From an uncultured Paracoccaceae bacterium (GTDB lineage: Bacteria; Pseudomonadota; Alphaproteobacteria; Rhodobacterales; Rhodobacteraceae), in contig CAJJAK010000007.1 of assembly GCA_905182165.1 (NCBI GenBank), forward strand, positions 1-64,000: 64,000 nucleotides of DNA. Reading direction: 5' to 3'. Position 1 is the stretch's first letter. Every line of letters starts with the position of its first letter. The notes beneath the pieces are model-generated. The model worked only from the letters and a program-made list of their open reading frames with translations, did no database searches and had not been told where the DNA came from. The position numbers were made by a program, and so were the translations under genes. Below, in pieces: positions 56,006-64,000 of the stretch.

Positions 56006-57016
56006 ATGCCCATTTTAAAAAATATTTTTATTCGCATTTTTTCTATAATGATAACACTAACTGGTGTTGCGATTATAGTATTTTTTGTCATCAGGGTTGT
56101 TCCAGGAAATCCAATTTCAATGATGCTTCCACCAGGAGCTACCGAAGATGACATTTTACGATTAAAGGCTCTTTATGGCTTTGATAAAACTATAATTCAG
56201 CAGTTCTTCATTTGGATTAATGGTGTTTTACATGGAGATTTTGGAAACTCAATATCGCTTCGACAACCTGTTCTTTCTTTAGTATTAGGTAGATTACCTG
56301 CGACATTGGAGCTTTCGATTATGGCTTTGATAATAGCTTGTCTTCTTGGAGGATTATTAGCTCTTCTGGGTACTAGGCTCAGAGAAACAAAGACTGAAGG
56401 AATAATAGATGGAATAAATGGAATGGCGATGTCTGTTCCAGACTTTCTATGGGGGCTAGTTTTTATTTTATTATTTGGTGTAATGTGGCCAATCTTTCAC
56501 ATTTCGGGTAGAATATCTCCATCGATCGATATAAATTTTTTAACACAGTTCTATTTACTTGAGAGTATTGTAAGATTAGATTTTAAAGTTTTTAAAGATC
56601 TTTTAGCGCATATGTTAATGCCCGCTTTAGCACTTTCCATTCCATTAGCAGCTATAATCTCTCAATTATTAAAACAATCTTTAAAAGAAACTATGCATCT
56701 TGATTATGTCACTTTAAGTCGTACGAAAGGTTATGGCGAAACTCATGTGATATTACGTGAGGCATTACCTAATGCAGTACTTCCTACTTTGACATTAGTC
56801 GGCGTGCAGTTCACATTTTTAATTGGTGGTACGGTAATTATTGAAAGATTATTTTCATACGAAGGCTTGGGAAATATGGCTATTGACGCTGTTATTAATA
56901 GGGATCTTCCCTTAATACAGGGCATAGTAATATTATTTGCCTTAATTTTTACTTTTGTTAATCTTTTCGTTGATTTAACCTATACACTACTAAATCCAAA
57001 ATTACGTAATGGTTGA
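56006..57016 (+). CDS. ABC transporter permease, DppB/OppB type
   Basis: 336 residues with six membrane helices. FFVIRVVPGNPISMMLPPGA and LYGFDKTIIQQFFIWINGVL are the N-terminal hallmarks. GDFGNSISLRQPVLSLVLGR, SVPDFLWGLVFILLFG and the EAA loop TLSRTKGYGETHVILREALP follow. It overlaps the next permease by 8 nt. Together they form the channel of the oligopeptide-type importer. Confidence 0.92.
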   Translation: MPILKNIFIRIFSIMITLTGVAIIVFFVIRVVPGNPISMMLPPGATEDDILRLKALYGFDKTIIQQFFIWINGVLHGDFGNSISLRQPVLSLVLGRLPATLELSIMALIIACLLGGLLALLGTRLRETKTEGIIDGINGMAMSVPDFLWGLVFILLFGVMWPIFHISGRISPSIDINFLTQFYLLESIVRLDFKVFKDLLAHMLMPALALSIPLAAIISQLLKQSLKETMHLDYVTLSRTKGYGETHVILREALPNAVLPTLTLVGVQFTFLIGGTVIIERLFSYEGLGNMAIDAVINRDLPLIQGIVILFALIFTFVNLFVDLTYTLLNPKLRNG

Positions 57017-57860
57017 AAAGCATAAATATATTAAGCGCAAATTTGGTATGCGCATGTGGCTTTCAGGTGGATGGTTGGTTTTTTTAATAGCTGTAACATT
57101 GATGGCGCCAATACTAAGCCCTCATGACCCTCTTGCCCAAGACTTATTTGCATCAAGATTGCCACCATTTTGGATGGATGGTGCTGAACCAGGCTATTAT
57201 CTGGGCTCAGACAGCTTAGGACGGGATGTTTTAAGTAGAATTTTATACGGTGCAAGAATAGCATTAGTGGTAGCCTTAATTGCCAGTACTGCTACCTGTG
57301 CAATTGGTACTATATTGGGAATAATTTCTGGTTATTTTGGTGGATGGGTGGATATGATTGTGTCCAGATTAGTTGATATTTGGATGGCGTTTCCTCCAGT
57401 TTTATTTGCTATTTTATTAATTGCAGTTTTGGGAACGGGATTAACTTCTATAATTATAGCAATCATTGTTATTGATTGGACAAGGTTTTGCAGAGTTATT
57501 CGTGCTGAAACTATGAGCCAGGGTGCTATGGATTACGTTTCCTCTGCAAAAGCAGCTGGTCGTTCAAAGTTTGGTATTATGATTGTAGAGATACTACCAA
57601 ACGTTTTGCCAACAATTGTTGTTTTGTTAACTTTAGAAATGGGAATAGCTGTAATTGTTGAGGCAATTTTAAGTTTTGTTAATTTATCGATATCAACAGA
57701 TTTCCCCACTTGGGGTGGCATGATATCTGAGGGTAGAACATCTGTCCACCAAGCTTGGTGGGTGATCGTATTTCCACTAATTACTTTATTCCTTACAGTT
57801 TTATCGTTTAGTCAGCTTGGAGAGGGGTTAAAAGACCGTTTTGATCCGGTGCTTAGATGA
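57009..57860 (+). CDS. ABC transporter permease, DppC/OppC type
   Basis: 283 residues. LSPHDPLAQDLFASRLPPFW and LGSDSLGRDVLSRILYGARI are the classic DppC signatures, followed by GYFGGWVDMIVSRLVDIWMA and the EAA loop DYVSSAKAAGRSKFGIMIVE. It overlaps the ATP-binding gene by 4 nt. No frameshift is seen. Confidence 0.93.
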   Translation: MVEKHKYIKRKFGMRMWLSGGWLVFLIAVTLMAPILSPHDPLAQDLFASRLPPFWMDGAEPGYYLGSDSLGRDVLSRILYGARIALVVALIASTATCAIGTILGIISGYFGGWVDMIVSRLVDIWMAFPPVLFAILLIAVLGTGLTSIIIAIIVIDWTRFCRVIRAETMSQGAMDYVSSAKAAGRSKFGIMIVEILPNVLPTIVVLLTLEMGIAVIVEAILSFVNLSISTDFPTWGGMISEGRTSVHQAWWVIVFPLITLFLTVLSFSQLGEGLKDRFDPVLR

Positions 57861-58724
57861 GCTCATTTTTAAGGATACGTAATCTTTCAGTTTCCCTAAA
57901 CAATGGTCAAAGAGTTCTTCGCTCAATTAATATGGATTTAGATAAAGGTGAAGTTCGTGGTTTGGTTGGTGAAAGTGGAGCTGGAAAAAGTATGATTGGT
58001 AAAGCAATTCCTGTAAGTTTGCCTCGTGCTTTAAAAATTGATGAAGGTGAGATTTATATCAATGACCAGTTAGTAAACGATCTCCATCCGTCTAAGAAAG
58101 ACAATTGGCGCAAATGCAGCACTGATTCCTCAAGATCCTCTAACAGCATTAAATCCTTCTCATCGTATTTATCACAAATTACAAATAGATTAGCTGATAT
58201 CTTAGGTTGGAAAAGAAATGATGCGATAAGTAGGACATATGATCTGTTGGATGAAGTTCAAATTCCTGACGCAGAAAGGGTTATTAATAGTTTTCCACAT
58301 GAATTATCTGGTGGGATGAGGCAACGGATATTAATAGCATCTGCATTCGCTGCAGAACCAGATTTATTAATTGCCGATGAACCTACAACAGCACTTGATG
58401 TTACAATACAGGCACAAATACTTGACCTAATGGGCAATGCAAGTGCGCCATGGTACAACTTTGCTATTTGTAACACATGATTTGGGGGTGGTATCTAAGG
58501 TTTGTCAAAGCTTGTCAGTTCTGTATTCGGGTAAAGTTATAGAAGACACTTTAGTATCAAGCTTTTTTAAAATGCCACAGCATGATTATTCAAAAGCATT
58601 ATTAACGGCCACACCTAAATACACAGACCCTAATTCTGACCTTATTCCAGTTCCAGAAGGTGTATTGAATTCTGTTAACGATGAAATATCCAAGGGAGAT
58701 AAGGAGTGGTTAGATGGGAGATAG
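57857..58724 (+). CDS. ABC transporter ATP-binding protein, DppD/OppD type (frameshifts)
   Basis: About 289 codons. Walker A is GLVGESGAGKSMIGKA, the signature is HELSGGMRQRILIASAFAAE and Walker B is LLIADEPTTALDVTIQAQIL. Between about 58113 and 58180 the displayed frame is Ser-rich nonsense, while one frame over reads AALIPQDPLTALNPSHRIYH, the expected Q-loop: a compensating pair of indels. Another shift near 58445 moves VRHGTTLLFVTHDLGVVSKV (H-loop) into the second frame, ending at 58724. It overlaps the partner ATPase by 11 nt. Confidence 0.85.
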
Positions 58725-59517
58725 TATTTTTCAAATATGCAATTTGTCTTTTGATGTCTCCGATATGTCACGTAAACCAATTATTGGAGCTGCTCCTAAG
58801 TTACAAATATTAAAAGACATAACTATAAATATAAAACGTGGAGATGTGGTTGGTATAGTGGGAGGTTCTGGTTCTGGAAAGTCGACCCTTGGACGCGTAA
58901 TGCTCCGTCTGCTAGAACCAAGCAAAGGAAAAGTTTATTTTAATGATATCGATATAACCCATTTAACTGAATCCCAACTTCGGCCACTTAGAAGAAAATT
59001 TCAGATGATATTCCAAGACCCAATGTCTTCGTTAAACCCCAGACATCGAGTGAGTGGAATAATTGGGGGTCCTCTCAAATTACAAGGGTTTCAAGATATT
59101 GATGTATTAATAAATCAGGCATTAGATCACGTTGGTTTGTCACTTGATTTTAAATCTAGGTATCCTCATGAACTTTCTGGGGGGCAACGACAGCGGGTTG
59201 GAATCGCTCGTGCAATAGCTTTAAGGCCAGACTTCATACTAGCAGATGAAATAGTGTCTGGATTAGATGTTTCTAGTCAGGCTCAGGTACTTAGCTTATT
59301 ACAAAATTTAGTAACTGAACTTGGGTTGACATTAGTTTTTATCAGTCATGATTTGTCAGTTGTTCGGCGTTTGTGCGACAGAATAATTGTTCTGCAAGAC
59401 GGTGAGGTGATAGAACAATCAAAAGCTAAAAAATTGTTTGAGGAACCTAAACATACCTATACTAAAGAATTACTGTCAGCTATTCCTTTGCCAGATTTAA
59501 CTCAAATTTGGGAGTAG
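58714..59517 (+). CDS. ABC transporter ATP-binding protein, DppF/OppF type
   Basis: 267 residues, intact. Walker A is GIVGGSGSGKSTLGRVMLRL, the Q-loop is MIFQDPMSSLNPRHRVSGII, the signature HELSGGQRQRVGIARAIALR, Walker B ILADEIVSGLDVSSQAQVLS and the H-loop FISHDLSVVRRLCDRIIVLQ. Last gene of the importer; the next gene starts after 112 nt. Confidence 0.92.
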   Translation: MGDSIFQICNLSFDVSDMSRKPIIGAAPKLQILKDITINIKRGDVVGIVGGSGSGKSTLGRVMLRLLEPSKGKVYFNDIDITHLTESQLRPLRRKFQMIFQDPMSSLNPRHRVSGIIGGPLKLQGFQDIDVLINQALDHVGLSLDFKSRYPHELSGGQRQRVGIARAIALRPDFILADEIVSGLDVSSQAQVLSLLQNLVTELGLTLVFISHDLSVVRRLCDRIIVLQDGEVIEQSKAKKLFEEPKHTYTKELLSAIPLPDLTQIWE

Positions 59518-59557
59518 AATTTTTATTTTTATTGGTGTTTATTAAATAAAAATTTTG
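59518..59557 (+). terminator. AT-rich hairpin after the ABC importer
   Basis: AATTTTTATTT (59518-59528) and AAATAAAAATT (59544-59554) form a perfect 11-bp stem with a 15-nt loop, followed by a short T-run. All A/T pairs, so only weakly stable. Confidence 0.4.
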
Positions 59558-59629
59558 TCTTAAAAAGAACTTCTTTAATAATTCTTATCTTGAAATTTAA
59601 CTGATGAAAGGCTTTTTGGAAATATAATT

Positions 59630-60781
59630 ATGCAAAAAATTTTAGATTTAAAAGAGGGTGGTTATTCTTTATATCATTCTGTTGGGCATAGGCCTAATGG
59701 AAGTGAAGAAATGGCTAAAGCGGTTTCTGAATTTACCAATATTTGGAGTTCACCTATTTCAGATGTTTGGCCAAAAACTTTAAATGCGGTTGAAGAGTTT
59801 AGAGAAAGTTTTTCAAAAATTTTGGGCCCAGATGCAAAGGCTGATGAGGTTGGCCTTGTAGATAGCGTTACATCTGGGTTTCTTAGAATAATCGACGGTT
59901 TGGGGCTGGAGTACTTGGAGGGAAAGTCTGTGCTTATTGCTGATGACGCTTTTCCTTCGTTGCATTTCTTATTACAGGGAATGGAAAAAATTCTAAAATT
60001 TAAAACTAAACGAGTAGCAATTCGGCAAGGTCAATTTCATGTAGAGGATAGTGATTTCATCAAAGAATTAAATACTGACGATGTGGCATTGGCACTAGTA
60101 ACGTGGGTTAGCTCGACGACTTCTGCCATGGTTAATTTGGAAGAAATAGCTGATGCAGCACCTGAAAATTGCGTACTTGTATGCGATGCAACACAATGTT
60201 TGGGTGTTAGGAAATTAAATTTACCTGTTCGTTTTGATGCAGTTATTTCCACATCGTTGAAGTGGCTGTGCGGCACTGCAGGCGCTGGTGTGGTGTGGGT
60301 TCGTGATAGTAGGATTAATTTGTTCACTCCAAACTTTAGAGGATGGTTCAGTCAAGAAAATCCAATGAATTGGGATATCGATAATTTTACTTTGTCATCT
60401 AATTCTAGACGTTTTGAAAATGGTACTCCCAACCCATTGCCTTACATAGCAAGCCTACCAGGTCTTCAATGGGTGCTCGAAGGCGGCAATGATTTGCAGG
60501 AAATCAAGAACCGCTCAATGACTAAAGAGTTGATACAATTACTTATAAATGCTGAGATAAATATTGTTACACCTATTGAGCAAAATTCACGGGGTGGTTC
60601 TGTCATGGTAAATGTTGGAACTATTGAGAACGCCAATCAAATTATTACTGACTGCGCTGACGAGTCAGTCCTAATAGATAATCGAGGCCATATTTTAAGG
60701 TTCTCTCCTGGCATACTCACTGAGAGCTTTGCTATTGACTGTTTTGTTGATTGTTTGAAAAAAAATATAACCACTGACTAG
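59630..60781 (+). CDS. Class V aminotransferase-fold PLP enzyme (kynureninase/cysteine-desulfurase-like)
   Basis: 383 residues. LVTWVSSTTSAMVNLEEIAD, LVCDATQCLGVRKLNLPVRF (PLP Asp and Gln) and AVISTSLKWLCGTAGAGVVW with the Schiff-base Lys are clear. The fold and the RGWFSQ and FENGTPNPLPYIASLPGL segments place it near the kynureninase branch. It may cleave or transaminate an amino-acid-like substrate delivered by the ABC importer. A similar enzyme begins at 63099. Confidence 0.83.
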   Translation: MQKILDLKEGGYSLYHSVGHRPNGSEEMAKAVSEFTNIWSSPISDVWPKTLNAVEEFRESFSKILGPDAKADEVGLVDSVTSGFLRIIDGLGLEYLEGKSVLIADDAFPSLHFLLQGMEKILKFKTKRVAIRQGQFHVEDSDFIKELNTDDVALALVTWVSSTTSAMVNLEEIADAAPENCVLVCDATQCLGVRKLNLPVRFDAVISTSLKWLCGTAGAGVVWVRDSRINLFTPNFRGWFSQENPMNWDIDNFTLSSNSRRFENGTPNPLPYIASLPGLQWVLEGGNDLQEIKNRSMTKELIQLLINAEINIVTPIEQNSRGGSVMVNVGTIENANQIITDCADESVLIDNRGHILRFSPGILTESFAIDCFVDCLKKNITTD

Positions 60782-60876
60782 AAATTTTATAACTTAAATC
60801 AACTTAAAACTGTTAGTTAATCAAAAATCCAAAGATTATTTTTAGATTAATAGTTTTATAATGTGAAGGATCTAAA

Positions 60877-62229
60877 ATGAATAATATGCAAGGTAAAGCG
60901 ATTTTAGGCTCAGTAATACATACGCCTACTAGAGATCGAATCGAGTTTTTAAAAAAAGCATTATTGTTGATTGATGATGAGGGAAAAGTAATTGACTTAA
61001 TAAAACACGGAACTGCATATTATGATGAACAGGTAACAAGATTTGAAAAAATTAAATTCATTAAGTGTGATACCAAGTTCCCAGTATTTGATTCCAGGGT
61101 TTGTTGATCTTCATATTCATGCTCCTCAATGGCCACAATTGGGTAAGGCTTTAGATGTTCCGTTAGAAGTATGGTTGCAGAAGTATACTTTTCCGTTAGA
61201 GGCAAAATATGAGGACGATAATTTTGCCATGATGGTTTATTCAGACCTAGTGGCTTCGCTATTGAAAACTGGAACAACAACTGCAGTTTATTATGGCACC
61301 ATTCATCAAAAAGCTAATCAGATTTTGACTGATGTGTGCTTGAACTTAGGTCAAAGGGCTATCGTTGGTAAAGTCGTGATGGACAATCCAGAGCAATGCC
61401 CAGAGTACTATCGAGACCTGTCAACTCAGGACGCATTAGATGGAACCGCAGAGTTTATTAATTATGTTAAAACTAATTCAAATAATACTGATGGCCGAGT
61501 ACAGGTTGCTGTTACGCCTCGTTTTATACCCAGCTGTACAGATGAAGCGTTACACTCTCTGGGTGCTTTGGCATCGGAAAACTCAACTTACATACAAACG
61601 CATTGTTCAGAAAGTGATTGGGAGCATAATTATGTTATTGATCGATGTGGAAAGTCTGATACGGAAGCATTATTAAGTTATGGATTATTGAATCGATCAA
61701 CTATACTAGCACATGCAAACTTTATTTCTGAAAATGATATGGACGTCATTAAGGAACATGGTGCTGGAATTGCGCATTGCCCATTATCAAACTTCTTTTT
61801 CTCTGACGCGGTTTTTCCTTTGCGGCGAGCGTTAGAAAAGGGATTGCGAATTGGGCTAGGAACGGACATTTCAGGTGGACCAAGTTCTTCTATAATTGAT
61901 ACGAGCAGAAATGCCATTATTGCTGCTCGAGCATTGGAAAATGGTGTTAATCCAAATATTGAAAGAACCAGTCGGGGATTACCTGATAGCCGCGTTGATT
62001 TTTGTGATGCATTTTATCTGGCTACCAAGGGTGGGGCTGATGTTTTAAATATTCCTACTGGAAGTGCTAGCGGGGAAATTTCTTTGATGCCTTACTCATA
62101 GATACAGAAATAGAATCTGCTCCAATCTCATTAAGTGATGATAGTGATAAAGATATAGTTCAAAAAATAATAATGTTGGCAACAAGAGTAAATATTGTCA
62201 AAACTTGGGTAAGTGGTTTAACTGTGTAA
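60877..62229 (+). CDS. guaD: Guanine deaminase (amidohydrolase superfamily), two frameshifts
   Basis: About 450 codons. Start MQGKAILGSVIHTPTRDRIE is typical. The zinc ligands are in PGFVDLHIHAPQWP (HxH), THCSESDWEHNY, LAHANFISENDM and GLGTDISGG. The first frame stops at 61107 while IPGFVDLHIHAP continues one frame over, so one indel lies near 61085. A second near 62088 moves the C-terminus (DALLIDTEIESAPISLSDDS) into another frame ending at 62229. Converts guanine to xanthine. Here it could act on a related cyclic amidine, given its neighbours. Confidence 0.85.
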
Positions 62230-62279
62230 TCGGTTTATCAATTGATAAAGAAAATGAAGTAAAAGATAGGATAAATAAA

Positions 62280-63059
62280 ATGGTACATGCATATAAATTT
62301 ACTAATGCTATTACGCGTATTCCAAGTAAAAGTGTAATAAATGGCTTAAGAGCTTGCGATATAGGATCTCCAGATTTAAATCAGATGATTTTAGATCATC
62401 AAGATTACACTTCAGCATTACAAGAAGCTGGTGCAAAAATAATAGAGTTACCCCCTTTAGAAAAATACCCAGATAGTCTTTTTGTAGAAGATACCACCTT
62501 GTGTCTTCCTAATGTAGCTATTTTGATGCGCCCTGGAGCACCGTCACGCATGGGTGAAGTTTTAGAAATTGAACCAATAATATGCGAAATGTTTAATAAT
62601 GTGGTAAAGATTTTAAAACCTGGCCTTATTGAAGCTGGTGATATCTTGACCACGGGAAAAGAAGTTTTGGTAGGGTCCTCAGCTCGAACAAATAGTGAGG
62701 GCATTCATCAATTAAGGGAAATTTTAAGTAAATGGAATTATATTGTCAGAGAAGTTGTTACGCCAAAGGAAATTTTGCATTTCAAGACGGATTGTTCAAT
62801 TTTGGGCCCAGAAACTGTTCTATGCACTAAAAGGTTAGAGAAAACCGGCTGCTTTTCAAATTATCAGGTTATCAACACTCACGATGGTGAGGAGGCTGCT
62901 GCAAATGCTATAAGGTATAATGATACGGTCATTATGCCATCAGGCTTTCCAGTTACTTCATCGAGAATTCGAGATGCTGGTTATTCTGTGCGAGAAGTTA
63001 ATAATAGTGAATGTGCAAAATTAGATGGTGGCATGTCGTGTTTATCATTACGGTTTTAA
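62280..63059 (+). CDS. ddaH: Dimethylarginine dimethylaminohydrolase (DDAH) family protein
   Basis: 259 residues from ATG 62280 (AGG about 9 nt upstream). The guanidino-modifying enzyme fold is supported by KYPDSLFVEDTTLCLPNVAI, RPGAPSRMGEV, a catalytic His in EILHFKTDC (His167) and the nucleophile Cys254 in DGGMSCLSL, close to the positions in Pseudomonas DDAH. It hydrolyses methylated arginines to citrulline and a methylamine. Neighbouring guanine deaminase and PLP enzymes suggest nitrogen scavenging. Confidence 0.85.
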   Translation: MVHAYKFTNAITRIPSKSVINGLRACDIGSPDLNQMILDHQDYTSALQEAGAKIIELPPLEKYPDSLFVEDTTLCLPNVAILMRPGAPSRMGEVLEIEPIICEMFNNVVKILKPGLIEAGDILTTGKEVLVGSSARTNSEGIHQLREILSKWNYIVREVVTPKEILHFKTDCSILGPETVLCTKRLEKTGCFSNYQVINTHDGEEAAANAIRYNDTVIMPSGFPVTSSRIRDAGYSVREVNNSECAKLDGGMSCLSLRF

Positions 63060-63098
63060 ATGATTACCCTCAATTGAACTGGAGGTTTTAGTTTATTT

Positions 63099-64000
63099 AT
63101 GATGATACCTTGCCAGAGAAATTTATTTTCAATCCCGAATGATATTGCTTTTTTAAATACTGCCTACATGTCCCCTTTAACGACATCAGTAGTCGAAGCT
63201 ATAAATTTAGGTGCTAGGTTAAAGGCTTCACCCTGGGATATATCCATTTCAGATTTTTTTAAAGAACTCTGAGTTGGCGCGTGAGTTATTTTCTAAGATA
63301 GTAAATGTGAAACCAGAGAGTGTGGCTTTGGTTCCATCGGCTTCGTATGGGATGGAAACGGCTGCTCGAAATCTTAAAGTGGGAGAGGGCCGAACAATAG
63401 TAATGTTAGAAAACCAATTCCCATCTCATGTTTATCCTTGGCGTAGGTTGATTAAAAATACTGGTGGGAAAATAATTAAAGTATCTGAAGAAGATGATCG
63501 ATCTATAACTGAATTATTATTGAAAAAGATCGATAAAAAATGTGCTATAGTTGCCTTGCCAAATGTTTTATGGACCAATGGAATTCTTGTTGATCTCATT
63601 GCTATAAGTAAGAAATGTAAGCAAGTTGGCGCTGCTCTTGTGTTGGATTTAACACAATCTTTAGGAGCGATGGAAACTGATTTATCTAAAGTTGATCCAG
63701 ATTTTGCTGTTGTAGCGTCTTATAAATGGATGCTGTCACCTTACTCAACTGGGTATTTATATGTTGCTGAGAAGCATTGGGATGGAGATCCCATAGAAGG
63801 CAATTGGATTTCACGAAAAGAAAGTAAGAATTTTTCGAACTTAATTGATTATACAGATAGTTATGAAGTTGGTGCTATGAGATTTGATGTGGGTGAAAGG
63901 GCTAACTTTGCCCTTCTACCAGGCGCTATACAAGCAATGAAACAAATAGAAGAATGGGGTGTGAAGAATATTGAGGCTACGTTAGCAAATAATAATTTGA
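63099..64000 (+). CDS. Class V aminotransferase-fold PLP enzyme, partial (frameshifted, runs off the edge)
   Basis: From ATG 63099 (GGAGG 13 nt upstream) the frame reads IPNDIAFLNTAYMSPLTTSV and stops at TGA 63270-63272. One base on, it continues SELARELFSKIVNVKPESVA, LVPSASYGMETAARNL, GAALVLDLTQSLGAMETDLS (PLP Asp/Gln) and VVASYKWMLSPYSTGYLYVA with the PLP Lys. The frame is open to base 64000, so the C-terminal quarter lies outside. Related to the enzyme at 59630-60781 but in a different subgroup by its N-terminus. Likely in the same operon as ddaH. Confidence 0.8.

Noticed and set aside
1..64000. CRISPR array, insertion sequence or prophage structural genes
   Set aside because: No spaced repeat array, transposase motif or phage morphogenesis gene was seen; the only repeats are the short ones listed.

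Overview
The window looks like a low-GC marine-type alphaproteobacterium. The housekeeping run dacC-tmk-holB-tatD-PhnP-like hydrolase is in alphaproteobacterial order (without the metG usually found in it), and TRAP, oligopeptide and spermidine-type transporters are abundant. Placement below class level cannot be made from the sequence alone. Single-base indels, often in short homopolymers, break about twenty genes, including essential tmk and probably uppS. I treat most of these as sequence or assembly errors and annotate the full spans as single genes, giving the approximate shift point.

Layout. 1-1025: end of a surface-polysaccharide locus (sugar dehydratase C-terminus, sugar-phosphate transferase). 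1051-5611: a GC-richer accessory insert with two tyrosine recombinases, an RHH/Doc toxin-antitoxin pair, an XRE-type HTH protein, two overlapping unknown genes and a dead AbrB-type antitoxin. 6036-9038: manC and a WecA-like transferase resume the polysaccharide theme. 9166-15129: tRNA-Leu, a DMT exporter and a complete spermidine/putrescine-type ABC importer. 15137-20555: an AEC transporter and the housekeeping operon. 20715-25516: tRNA-Ser, an SDR/TetR pair with palindromic operators, htpG and uppS. The SDR/TetR pair lies between two imperfect copies of the htpG tail.

25731-33828: an SLT lipoprotein, a VanZ-like fragment, then a plus-strand operon of a TRAP transporter, an extradiol dioxygenase of the homoprotocatechuate type (with Gln at the position of the catalytic His200), an FAH-family hydrolase, a RidA protein and an M20 peptidase. 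It converges on a minus-strand operon (40952 down to 33672) that matches the aerobic 2-aminobenzoyl-CoA (anthranilate-CoA) pathway: monooxygenase/reductase, MarR, enoyl-CoA hydratase, acyl-CoA dehydrogenase, aryl-CoA ligase and RidA.

41053-46066 holds a DMT transporter, SDR, methyltransferase, 2OG-Fe(II) oxygenase and thioesterase. 46079-64000 is a second catabolic island built around one divergent promoter at about 52622-52788 that carries three copies of a 16-nt operator-like repeat. Leftward run a cyclase/formamidase-like hydrolase, an FAD oxidoreductase, MarR and the indolepyruvate:ferredoxin oxidoreductase pair. Rightward run a paralogous FAD oxidoreductase, a five-gene oligopeptide-type ABC importer with an (AAAAT)8 tract in its leader, a class V aminotransferase-fold enzyme, guanine deaminase, dimethylargininase and a second class V enzyme cut by the window edge. 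A reasonable inference is import and oxidative breakdown of an aromatic or indolic nitrogen compound, with products possibly passing to the neighbouring anthranilate-CoA genes. The substrate itself is not identified.
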